Assembly (NCBI GenBank): GCA_964019135.1
Contig: OZ025255.1
Coordinates: 9,610,001-9,674,000 of the forward strand
Length of the DNA stretch: 64,000 nucleotides
Reading direction: 5' to 3'
From: Arenicola marina
Lineage: Eukaryota > Annelida > Polychaeta > Arenicolidae
Shown: positions 24,103 to 36,100 of the stretch, piece after piece
Layout: the number at the start of each line of letters is the position of its first letter
Numbering within the stretch: position 1 is the first letter of the stretch
The notes under the pieces: generated by a model
What the model saw: the letters and a program-made list of their open reading frames with translations, nothing else
What the model was told of the DNA's origin: nothing
The model's database searches: none
Translations under genes and position numbers: made by a program

Positions 24103-24689
24103 CAGTAAATAAATAAACAAACATCAGGGGTCAAATGCAACAATCAATATATTTTGACACGCGCCATGTACAAGCCTTTCTGTGCATAGGCAACGTAAAT
24201 AACATAATCTGTAGTTCTGTATACATAAACATTCACATAAAGTCATCACTTCGACAACATTCAACAGCTGCAAAAAATACAACCACAACATCACTGTTGG
24301 ACAGTGAGACGCAACCCACTTTTTTGATATAGAACAATATACATTTTGATTCCCGCGAGATTCTGTTGTGGAGAGGGAATTATCCAGAATTCACTGCGAT
24401 AACCGTCTAAACGTGGTCAGCAACATAGCACAGATGTTAGTGTAGAGATACATACTTAAGACACGTGATATGACTTCTACGTAATATACGCATCTGTAGA
24501 TATATGTATCAAAGAAATATAACATACAACACCAACACAGTATTGGACATCATAAATGCCCTATTTTATAACGCATAGTTTGATTTCATTTGATTTGCAC
24601 ATTCTAACAGTAAGCAATTTCAGCTCAGTCTCTTATAACAAATTTGCACAAACATGAGCATAATTAAAACCCTTATGGCTCCACCAGGC

Positions 24690-24990
24690 AACCTACCAGA
24701 CAGCGGCTCTCATGACAACCAACACGCCAGGCAGCTGCCCTTATGACAACCAACACGCCAAACAGCTGCTCTCATGAAAACAAACACTCCATATAGCTGG
24801 TATCATGAAACTGTCCAATCAGCAAGCCACTTTTATGACAAGATCAAACTGGGCAACTACTCTTACGACAATGTCAAACTGGGCAACTGCTTTTATGACA
24901 ATGTCAAACTGGGCAACTGCTTTTATGATAATGTCAAACTGGGCAACTGCTTTTATGACAATGTCAAACTGGGCAACTGCTCTCATGACA
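24690..24990. repeat. 30-bp array, about 5 good copies with degenerate flank
   Basis: Good copies (AACTGGGCAACTGC with TTTTATGACAATGTC) span about 24840-24985. Upstream, 24690-24840 has decayed relatives with CTCTCATGACAACCAACACG. It is intergenic, in the PAM 3' flank. Confidence 0.85.
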
Positions 24991-25874
24991 CATAATGTTA
25001 AGACGCTCGGACGCTTCATCGTCGAAACAACACCAAACTATTTACAATAATAAGAAAATATATAATACGAGCTGTATAATCTAGTACCGTCTTAGGTCTC
25101 TCACATGTTGCCAATTGCGGCATAACACTGCATTGCCATGTTCCATCAGGTGGTGGATTCTGTCTCTTGTTGGACATGTAACATTCCCATAAAGCTGGTC
25201 ATGGGGCTCATTGAGATACCCGCCAACCAGCGGGCACACGTTAGGTCCACAAGTCACGATGGAAGGTTATATACCTAAAGATGCTCTTCTGAAATACGGC
25301 ATGAGGGTCTTCCAATGGTTTCTTTTTCGTAAGCACGCAAATGTTTCAACGTGTCGTTGTGTTCGCATGAAGAGAAACGAGTATTTACCCACACTGTAAC
25401 GGGAGCTTAAGCTTAAAGCACTGTACACGCGCGCAGAATAAACCTGGAGTACAATACGAAATGATATGTCCGCGAGAACAATTCAGCGGGTTCGATATTT
25501 ACATTGTAGTTAAATAGCTTCCAGGACGCGGTTTAGCCACCTGTGCACATGAACACAAGGGACATTTAATAACCCAGTCCCATATGAACCTAAGATGCAC
25601 AATGGGACTAAACCCATTGTGCACAACGACGAATGAATGCAATGCAGGACTAGTGATGAGGGCAAGGGAGTCATTATGCTGCAGACCTTTGTACAGTGAA
25701 TAGTGTGGGTGTTATAACAGGGACAAGACATGAGGCGGGGTTATTTCATCCAAAAAAACATGAGGCGGGGATATCTCATCCAGGAGATTACGAAGAATCA
25801 AATGTCATCAGCTAAATGGAATGTGCTTTCGAAATAATCACAATCTGCCCATATACAATTTCATTTCAATTCCA

Positions 25875-25937
25875 GGCTCTCAGGTGGCCAGAGGACGCGA
25901 TGCGAGCGCTCTAACCCACTGAGCTATCGGGCCGACC
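25875..25937 (-). mobile_element. tRNA-derived SINE head fragment
   Basis: CTCTCAGGTGGCCAGAGGAC followed by GCTCTAACCCACTGAGCTAT is the complement of the A-box head of the local SINE family. The body is absent here. Confidence 0.7.
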
Positions 25938-26037
25938 ACAGGGTACTAAGGACGAGGATGGACACATACAAAAAGTCCGGATCATTGCATCCTGGTGGCT
26001 CCACATGCTCGAGCACAGCCGATACAGAGATTGATTG

Positions 26038-26130
26038 GCTGTATATTCAGGACGCTTGAACTACTTTTGGTCATCTCGCGTCAATGGGAGAAGGAAGGGA
26101 GAGTGGAGCCATGTCCCCGGGGACCGATAA
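26038..26130 (-). mobile_element. tRNA-derived SINE tail fragment
   Basis: GTATATTCAGGACGCTTGAA with GAAGGAAGGGAGAGTGGAGC matches the complement of the SINE 3' half. It lies at higher coordinates than the head fragment, the wrong order for one minus-strand copy, so it is a separate insertion or a rearrangement. Confidence 0.7.
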
Positions 26131-26917
26131 AGTGGCTCCCAATGCTTGAGCACGACCGATAAAGAGAAAGGAGGGACTCGTGCCTTGAAATTGGTCAGGC
26201 GAGCAACATAGGGAATTACAGAGAGATATGACTTACTGCAATTGGTTAGACGCTAATTAAGCCTTTAACTGATCAGAAATCTAACGGAAAGAGCGGTTGG
26301 TTAGGTGGCGATGTGTTTACAGTCATCTCCTCGATAAAACATGTATGAAAATTCCCCTCTGATAATGAGGTCAAAAGCTCCTAAGCAACATTGACCGTTG
26401 ACCCTGCAGGGGTCGCGCATGGGGTGGGGCAGAGCGGGTGGGGCAGAGGGGGTGGAGTTCCCTTGAAGCTGTCTCAGTTTGGCCCACACTTACGCGTGAT
26501 CCGTTCATGTACAAACAATGAACCCTTTCACAGCTTTGGAGTCTTGAAATCCATTAGTAGCAGCAGGCCCATGTCTTGAAAAATACAGCCACGAGAAATA
26601 TACTGAGCACAACACTTCGTCACCCCATCGGGAAGGAAACGTGACTCCTTATAGCCTGCCCGTCTGATTAAATATAGTATATAATCCTTCATCATATTCA
26701 AGTAATAGTCGGCAATATCGTGAAATGGAAAGGATACTTCCTCTCTCTTAATTCTCAAATACAACTAAATAAGAAAACAATCGAGCACAAGACAAATAAC
26801 ATATGCCTGAGAAATATCTACTACCCGCCAACGGATATGAGTGGACAACGGATATAGTAAGGGCGTTGGGGGTTTGTTGCCGGTAGGGGGAGCCGGGGGT
26901 CACGGAGAAGGTCAAGG

Positions 26918-27108
26918 TCAGGCTTTGTGGCCGTTGGTGGCGCTGTACTCTTCCACCTCGGAGTCGCTGTTGAGGTGGTCCAGTTCTCGGTCATTGTCTT
27001 GGGTGCTGAGGCGGTCGAAGCCTTTGGGCCGGTTTAACAACAACTGGCCCAAGTTGAAACGTCGGTTGCGACCGCGGGACGTGTCGGAGAAGAAGCCCCG
27101 CAGCTTAC
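26918..27108 (-). other. PAM: PAM exon 21: cytosolic routing tail
   Basis: 63 residues after the split Gly, ending EVEEYSATNGHKA and stop TGA. RPKGFDRLSTQDND matches the conserved KGFDRLST-containing trafficking tail of vertebrate PAM, and SEVEEYSA matches its SEEEYSA. This supports an integral membrane form routed through the endocytic pathway. Confidence 0.93.
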
Positions 27109-30100
27109 CTGCGTGAGCGATAATAGAGGTAAGTCTATTTGCGAGTTATGTGTGGGAGACGGTGAGTCCTTGGAACGATTACGTGACTTAGGAGGCAGGA
27201 TGAAACGTTAACAGAAGCACATATTTATAACATTACTTGGCTATAACCCTAGCATTCTAAAAACAAATGTGACAGCTAGCTTTGGTAAATGCAAGTTATT
27301 CACAATACAGAACGAAGGACGATGAGCGCCAAAATAGCCCTAGCAGACGACGTACAATACATGGGGCGTGATCGCCCATAGCCCCATAATGTAACCAGAC
27401 GGTATTACAATCATTGGGGTGTTTTTTAAGTTACATTTACAGCTTTGTATGTGCATTATAATTGCTAAACTATTACATACAACAACACAGAAAGACACAG
27501 GGTACAGCATGAGGTCTGTGGCACGTTAACTGTTAAGAGACATGCGTCAAGGAGTTCCCACAAACACAGAACGCCCTCCAACTTTCGATGCGGTTGGTAT
27601 CAACAAGGAACTTGGAAGACAATGGGGAATGTACTATGCCTAGTCACGTGACTTGGGCCCAGATCACCTTTTTAAATGAAGGCGTCCTCTTCGTCCTCCT
27701 CCTCCAAGGTGACCTTGGTGTAACCTTTAGTTTTTTCAGCTACGTGGAGAGGAAACACGACAAGGTGGGATACAACTAAAAGCACTAAAGGATAAATAAC
27801 AAGGTGGGAATAAATAAATAAATGAAGTGGAAGTTTTATGCCACCCTTGTGCACACATACGCCTGACCGCGGAAACGGACAATAGTGTACACATACTCCC
27901 TGGATACGGAACATGATCCATGATCACATCGGGTCGGTAGGTGTGTGAGGGGGGGGGGGGTGGCAGCCACTGCTGTTATGGTTGGTTGGTTGGTTGGTTG
28001 TATATTCAGGCCGCGTTAACCCCTTTTGGTCATATCGGGTCAAGGGAAGAAGAAAGGGAGAGTGGAGCCATCTCCCCGGGGGTAACCCCCTACTCTTTGC
28101 GAAGAAAGACATGGGATCTTTATCCTGCGACCACACAGACATCGCGACAGCGGGGCTCGAACCATCGCCCCAGGTGCCGCTAGGCTCTCAGTTGGCCAGA
28201 GCACTCCATGTGGCCCACAGCGGTTATAGCGTCCTGAATAACCAACCAACCAGGTCTTCACGTCCCCGAGTTTTTTTTTATCATCTTCCTACCCCTTGTC
28301 TGGCCTTTTGGTCCCGCCTCGTTCTAGCGTTCTTTCACATCCCTGAGTCCGTTGACCGATTTAAGTCACGTTTTATGACTTAATCGAGACGCTGAGCGCC
28401 TTAAATCGTCTTAATAATAAGGGCTGAGAGTGTGTGTGGGGCGCGGGGGGGGGGGGGGAGAGGCAAAGTACGCGCACGGCTTTCTCAAATGTGGCACCAA
28501 GGTGTCATAAAAACCCCCACATCGATCAAGGTTTCGACTGCAAGAGTAACGATTACTACACACGCACTGCACAGTGAACACACAAGCTTGAGATATTACA
28601 CGGTCCATCTTCCAAGTTAGGGCCAACGAAAAAGATTATTGTAGTAAATGCATGGTAGGCGTGAACTAGGGTTCGCCCTAACAAGGATGAACGACCGATC
28701 ACACATCGAGGGCAAGAATCTGTACATATATGATGAACAAGGATACGTCAAGCGTTAGTACAACACAATAGGGTATTACAGCCAGTTATTACAACACAAT
28801 AGGGTATTACAGCCATTGTTATTATAACACAATAGGGTATTACAGCCATTGTTAATACAACATAATAGGGTATTACAGCCATTGTTAGTACAACACAATA
28901 GGGTATTACAACCATTGTGAGTAAAACACAATAGGGTATTACAGCCATTGTTAATACAACACAATAGGGTATTACAGCCATTGTTAGTACAACACAATAG
29001 GGTATTACAGCCATTGTGAGTAAAACACAATAGGGTATTACAGCCATTGTTAATACAACACAATAGGGTATTACAGCCATTGTTAGTACAACACAATAGG
29101 GTATTACAGCCATTGTTAATACAACATAATAGGGTATTACAGCCATTGTTAGTACAACACGATAGGGTATCACAACCATTGTGAGTACAACACAATAGGG
29201 TATTACAGCCATTGTTAATACAACACAATAGGGTATTACAGTCATTGTTAGTACAACACAATAGAGTATTACAGCCATTGTTAGTACAACACAATAGGCT
29301 ATTACAACCATTGTTAGAACAACACAATAGGCTATTACAACCATTGTTAGTACAACACAATAGGGTATTACATCCATTGTTAGTACAACACAATGGGGTA
29401 TTACAGCCATTGTTAGTACAACACAATAGGGTATTACAGCCATTGTTAGTACAACACAATAGAGTATTACAGCCATTGTCAATACAGCCAGACAGACACA
29501 CTGCTCATACGGATGTGGGTTCTGATAGGGCAGGGAGAGGGAGAGGGGGAGAGGGGAGGGGGAGGGGGAGAGGGGGGGAGGGGGAAGGGGGAGAGGTGGA
29601 GGGAGAGAGGGGGGAGAGGAGAGAGGGGGAGAGGGAGAGGGGTGGGGGGAGAGGAGAGGGGGAAGGGGGAGGGGGAGAGGGGTGGGGGGAGAGGAGAAGG
29701 GGAAGGGGGAGGGGGAGAGGGGGAAGGGGGAGAGGTGGAGGGGGGAGGGAGGAGAGAGGGGGAGGGGGGAGAGGGGGAGAGGGTGGGAGGGAGGAGAGGT
29801 GGAAGAGAGAGGGGGAGAGGAGAGGACGGGGGTGGGAGGGGGCTAAAGGTAAAAACTTACCACTCTTGCGCAGTCGCAGAAAGACGGTTATAGCGATGAC
29901 GACGATGACCGGGACGATGAGGAGTGCCCCGATGATCATGGAGGCCCCCATGTCGGCCTGCTCCTCCGTCTGCCGCTGTAGCTGCTGCTCCACGGGTCCG
30001 TCCCCCTGGTGGTCCACCGACTCGGGGTGCAGCCCCACCGCCGCCACCGCCACTCGCGCGCCCGCCCCGGCACCCGCCTCCGGCCCTGTCAGCCCGACGC

Positions 30101-33100
30101 CGTCCTTCTTGACGGACGCGTGGAGTCCCCCCGCAGGCTCCGGCACCGGCTCCGAGACCGGATGTTTTCCCGCGGCGCGCGCAGAGTCTCCCGATAGGTG
30201 GAGCTCAAACTTCCAGACTTTGTTGGGTCCGATCTCCGTGACGTAGGCCGCGTCACCGATCGGGCTGATGGCGATGTCGTGAGGCCGGCTGAAGCCCTGC
30301 GACAAACAGCAACTGGTTAAAACTGCCAAATGAAGCCGTCACAAACACCCGGCTCCAACACGATCAGCTTTAGACAACAAACGAAAGAGACAATTTAAGT
30401 GCGAAAAATATAATTGGGAAGTAGCTATTAGCAGTAACATTCCCGTCGCAAGCCACGTAATCACAGTTAGCACGTTTGCAGGTGGTTATATTGGACTCCT
30501 CTTCAAGTCGCGTGACGAAGAGCCTTCTTGAAGTGATATGATTTAGAGCATCCCTGGGGTCACGTGACTCAAGTTACAGCGGCGCAGACACTTACGAGAC
30601 TTGGAGGGGCCCAGACGTCAATCACTTTGCCGGTGACGGGATCCATGGTGAAGCCAGTGACTGGGCTGTCCGGGTCGTAGACACTGGCGCCATTGACGGC
30701 GTACAGCATCCCTGTCAACAAATTCAGGTCAGGTAAACCAACAGTTCTATCAACAAAGGTCAGTTAAACAAACAACTATGTCAACAAACAACTCTGTCAA
30801 AAAACAGGTCAGGCAAACAACAACTCTGTCGAAAAACAGGTCAGCTAAACAAACAGCTGTAAACAAACACAGGTCAGGTAAAAAAACAGTTTTGTTAACA
30901 AACATAGGTCAGGTAAACATACAGCTCTGTCAACAAACACAGGTCAAATAAACATACAGCTCTGTCAACAAAAACAGGTCAGGTAAACATACAGCTCTGT
31001 CAACAAACACAGGTCAGGTAAACATACAGCTATGTCAACAAACACAGGTCAGGTAAACATACAGCTCTGTCAACAAACAGGTAGTGTAAAATACAGCTCT
31101 GTCAACAAACGCAGGTCAGGTGAACATACAGCTCTGTCAACAAACACAGGTCAGGTAAACATACAGGTCTGTCAACAAACATGTCAGGTAAACATACAGG
31201 TCTGTCAACAAACAGGTCAGGTCAACAACCAGCTGTCAACAAAGAGGTCAAGTCAGTAAACAGCTTTGTGCAAAAATATAGGTCAGGTCAAAGACCGGTC
31301 TGTCAACAAACACAGGTCAGGTAAAAACAGCTCTGTCAAAATAGACAGAAGACACAATTACTGCTGCTGGGACAGAAGACACAATTACTGCTGCTGGGAC
31401 AGAAGACACACTTACTGCTGCTGGGACAGAAGACACACTTACTGCTGCTAGGACAGAAGGCACACTTACTGCTGCTAGGACAGAAGACACACTTACTGCT
31501 GCTGGGACAGAAGACACACTTACTGCTGCTGGGACAGAAGGCACACTTACCGCTGCTGGGACAGAAGACACACTTACTGCTGCTGGGACAGAAGACACAC
31601 TTACTACTGCTGGGACAGAAGACACACTTACTGCTGCTGGGACAGAAGACACACTTACTGCTGCTGGGACAGAAGACACACTTACTGCTGCTGGGACAGA
31701 AGACACACTTACTGCTGCTGGGACAGAAGACACACTTACTGCTGCTGGGACAGAAGACACACTTACTGCTGCTGGGACAGAAGACACACTTACTACTGCT
31801 GGGACAGAAGACACACTCACTGCTGCTAGGACAGAAGACACAATTACTGCTGCTGGGACAGAAGACACACTTACTGCTGCTGGGACAGAAGACACACTTA
31901 CTACTGCTGGGACAGAAGACACACTTACTGCTGCTGGGACAGAAGACACACTTACCGCTGCTGGGACAGAAGACACACTTACTGCTGCTGGGACAGAAGA
32001 CACACTTACTGCTGCTGGGACAGAAGACACACTTACTGCTGCTGGGACAGAAGACACACTTACTGCTGCTGGGACAGAAGACACAATTACTGCTGCTGGG
32101 ACAGAAGACACACTTACTGCTGCTGGGACAGAAGACACACTTACTGCTGCTGGGACAGAAGACACAATTACTGCTGCTGGGACAGAAGACACAATTACTG
32201 CTGCTGGGACAGAAGACACACTTACTGCTGCTGGGACAGAAGACACACTTACTGCTGCTGGGACAGAAGACACACTCACTGCTGCTAGGACAGAAGACAC
32301 AATTACTGCTGCTGGGACAGAAGACACACTTACTGCTGCTGGGACAGAAGACACACTTACTACTGCTGGGACAGAAGACACAATTACTGCTGCTAGGACA
32401 GAAGACACAATTACTGCTGCTGGGACAGAAGACACACTTACTGCTGCTGGGACAGAAGGCACACTTACTGCTGCTGGGACAGAAGACACACTCACTGCTG
32501 CTAGGACAGAAGACACAATTACTGCTGCTGGGACAGAAGACACACTTACTGCTGCTGGGACAGAAGACACACTTACTACTGCTGGGACAGAAGACACACT
32601 AGCTGCTGCTGGAAGAGAAGACACACTTACTGCTGCTGGGACAGAAGACACACTTACTACTGCTGGGACAGAAGACACACTTACTGCTGCTGGGACAGAA
32701 GACACACTTACTGCTGCTGGGACAGAATGCACACTTACTACTGCTGGGACAGAAGACACTTACTGCTGCTGGGACAGAAGGCTACTGCGAAGAGACGGCC
32801 GTTGAAGCGCGGGTCGTTGATCTGACTGCGGAAGACGCCGTCGAGGGAGAAGCACTGGACGCGTCCGTTCTCGCGGTCGGCCACGCAGACGAGACCCAGA
32901 GGCTCCAGGGCCGTGATACTGTGCGGGATGTCGAACGTCGACGGCGGCGACAGCTTGTCCGCTGGATAGGGGTAAGACAGGGGGGTACTGCTATAGCCAA
33001 ATGCCAATCAAACGTGTTGGTGTTAATCATTCCCCCGTGTTTTCAAAGCAGCAAAATTAAATTAAATTAAATCAAATGCTAGTGTATAAGGTAAGGTAAA

Positions 33101-36100
33101 TGTTTATTCAGTACTTTGGGCACAACGCCCATGGTACATATATACAACCTTCAATACAATATTCAAATAGGTGACATACATGCCTATATGCAAACGTCAG
33201 CTACGGCGAGGCTAGAAATGACTCTATGGAGTTGAATGCTTCGTAAACAAACATGGCTAAGTTGAAAAAGATGTTTTCGTTTTTACTGCCAAATAGTCCT
33301 AAACATTTTCTGAAGCAGGATAGCAAATACATACTTTAGGCTGTCGCTTATCCCGACTTGAAGCATATACTGTACACACCAGAGTAAAATGATATATGTT
33401 GGTGTATCAGGGTCCACATGAAGGCTAAATTGACCCAAACCGGTAAGCAGGATCTGTTGATCTGTAGCTCAACCTGCTAAAGGGAGCCTCGAAGAAGGCA
33501 CCCCTTCTCAAAGAAAAATGGGTGTTTGCACTCAGATTTAACTTAATGTTACGGTCAAATAAAGTAGTCGGGGGCCGTATTCAACATGACCGTGTATTCC
33601 AAGGGGCGACGTGCAAAATGCCGGTTCGTCAAACAATCTCTGAAGCAACGGTCGGTTGTATTCATAATCCTAACAGACGTTTACTTTTAATAATGGCATT
33701 TTCCTTATCCCACGAAAAACGGTTGTTTAGTGGACAGTTTCGGTGTCTTTGCCGAACTTATCTGTCTTAGCGCTTAGAAGAGATTTTTTAGAAGGGTATT
33801 TAGACGGGTACTAATCAAGAGAAGAGCTTTGCTGTTACTGTTTTACTATACATGTATTGCAATAATAAACATAGCAGCAAAAGTTCTCCTTAAGCTGTAC
33901 AGTGTTACAGTCTGCAAAGCATTATCAACATGATAAACTTCACACGAGTAGCGCGAAAAGAGCGCTCTAGATTTGAGGTGAGACAAATATGACAAATATA
34001 AAACATGCACGAAAGACAAGTAGACTTTGGTCCATATGTTGGTGCACGAAGGTGATTTCTGCAGCGAATGGTACGCCTGAGGCACAAAGAGGTAAACTGA
34101 AACAACATGAGAATCAAATCCACCTTGTGACGTAACTTACCTCCAACACTGGTGCTGGCTTCTCCCCATTCCTTCAATATCTTCCCGTCCGCCGAATACT
34201 TCAGAATGCGATGGTTGCAGTAGCTGCGAAAAAACAAGTAAATTTAAAGCTTACGATATTGCACACTCGAAGGTTGAGGTTTTTACTTGTGATATGTATA
34301 CGTCACAGCAGGATACATCGGGTGAGGCTGATATTTCAATTAAAACAAAAAGTTCATTCACTATAGTTTCTCCGATTTTCGCCCAAGACTCGCGACCCTT
34401 ACCCGTCAGTCACGAAGAACTCGCCCGTGCTGAGAGTGGCAACGTCCGTGGGTTTACAGAAGTGCTCGTGGTCGGACCCAGGAACCAGCTTCTTCCCCAG
34501 AGTAAGCAGGGAACCAGTGCCACCGGGACCAAACTTGAAGACCTGTAACGTGAAACGCAAAGTTCGCATGTACGAGTGCATTCCAACGGCTAAGCAGGGA
34601 GGCAAACAGTGTAGGACGCATGCTAATATGAGGCTTCCTTCCATACAAGTATGCAATTGTGCCAGAGCAACCGCGTAAACATAGAATTAATTATAAGGTG
34701 TCGGGTGATGATCTGTGGAAGTTACGTAGATTTGGTAGAAGGGGTGGAGGGGGACTGGGGTAGGGGGTGGACTAACCTGGTGTAAAGCGACATCAGTGAG
34801 CCAGATGTTGTCGCTTTTGTCGATGTGTGGATGTTGCACAGATGAGGAGGGTGTGGAGGGGGAGGCGGTGGAGGGGAGCTGGTGGAGGGGGAGGAGGTGG
34901 AGGGGGAAACGGTGGAGGGGGGGGGGGTAGGGGATGGACTAACCTGGTGTAAAGCGACATCAGTGAGCCAGATGTTGTCGCTCTTGTCGATGTGTGGATG
35001 TTGCACAGATAAGGAGGGTGTGGAGGGGGAGGCGGTGGAGGGGAGGTGGTGGAGGAGGAGGCGGTGGAGGAGAGAGGCGGGGGCGGTGTACTAACCTGGT
35101 GTAAAGCGACATCAGTGAGCCAGATGTTGTCGCTCTTGTCGATGTGCAGACCGTGAGGCATGTAGAACCTAGAACAACACAACCACGTGTCACAGACAAT
35201 AATCAGAAGACAATATCACGTATGGGGCTCTTGCCAACCATACGCTGATGAGTTCAGATCTATTCTACAATTATATTTGCGCAAAACGAATAAGTCACAT
35301 TGTTGTGACACTTGGGCAATTATTAAATATCTTCTTATGTGCTGTGCATCACGATATTAATCACAACTAAAACACGGAACATGAAAAGGCGCTCACTGAT
35401 TCCTTCCCACAATGCAGAGCTCGCTCATGCCAGTAGATGACACCCGCACCAAGGATCCCCTCTACGGCCACAATCCCCGTGTTACGTGTACTTACATGTC
35501 AGCACCCCACTGCTTGATGACCTTGCCATCGCTGCTGAAGGTCACGACTGTGTCCACCTTGATGGGACCCTCTTCAGGGTGTGCAAACTCGTTCTTGACG
35601 TTGAAAGAGCTACAGAAACAAAAAAACAAAAGTTACGACCATAAAAGGAATCAGGAAATTACATATCAACGTATATTCAAATGCATACATTTACAAATCG
35701 TAAGTATATATATATATATATAGCCAATAGACAGAAGTCGAAAGATTTGTTATTATTTTATATTTAAGATTAGTCTATTTAGTTCTTTAATTTATTTAAT
35801 ATTAACGAGATTAGTTTTCGTCGGAAATCTCGTAAAATAAAATAAACTAAGTATTAAAACACAAGTAGAACTACAGATAAACATTATTACGATGAACGTA
35901 TAATGATATAGGGGGAAGAGTCAGATATGGAGAACAGGGACGCAGCAGTTATCAGGCAAAGGTTACTATTTTTCTACACGTACTTGCCGTCCCAGACGCG
36001 AGGCCCGCGGTGAAAGACGTGCACGTTCCCCTTGCTGTCCGTGGCGACTCCCGCCGCCTGACCAAGGTCCAGGTCGTCTGCTTCAGTCAGCTGAGGCCAG

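Larger units (their letters stand above)
24991..26917. other. PAM 3' flank / possible 3' UTR, with two SINE fragments
   Basis: Unique AT-rich sequence downstream of the PAM stop codon (minus, 26918), apart from the SINE fragments listed separately and a short GGGTGGGGCAGAG repeat near 26420. I could not place the PAM polyadenylation site and see no additional coding exon. Confidence 0.4.

Noticed and set aside
28748..29501. Cys/Asn-rich and Val/Ile-rich ORFs of about 240 codons (minus strand)
   Set aside because: Artefact of the 33-bp array in PAM intron 20.
29505..29860. Extension of PAM exon 20 as a Pro/Ser-rich tail
   Set aside because: The exon has a strong donor (GTG|GTAAGT) at 29860, and the conserved KGFDRLST tail is in phase in exon 21; the Pro/Ser codons are the GA-rich tract read through.
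31317..32759. 480-codon minus-strand ORF of SVSSVPAAV repeats
   Set aside because: It is the 27-bp intron 18 array of PAM read in a frame other than that of exon 18; the exon frame meets a stop in the second unit.
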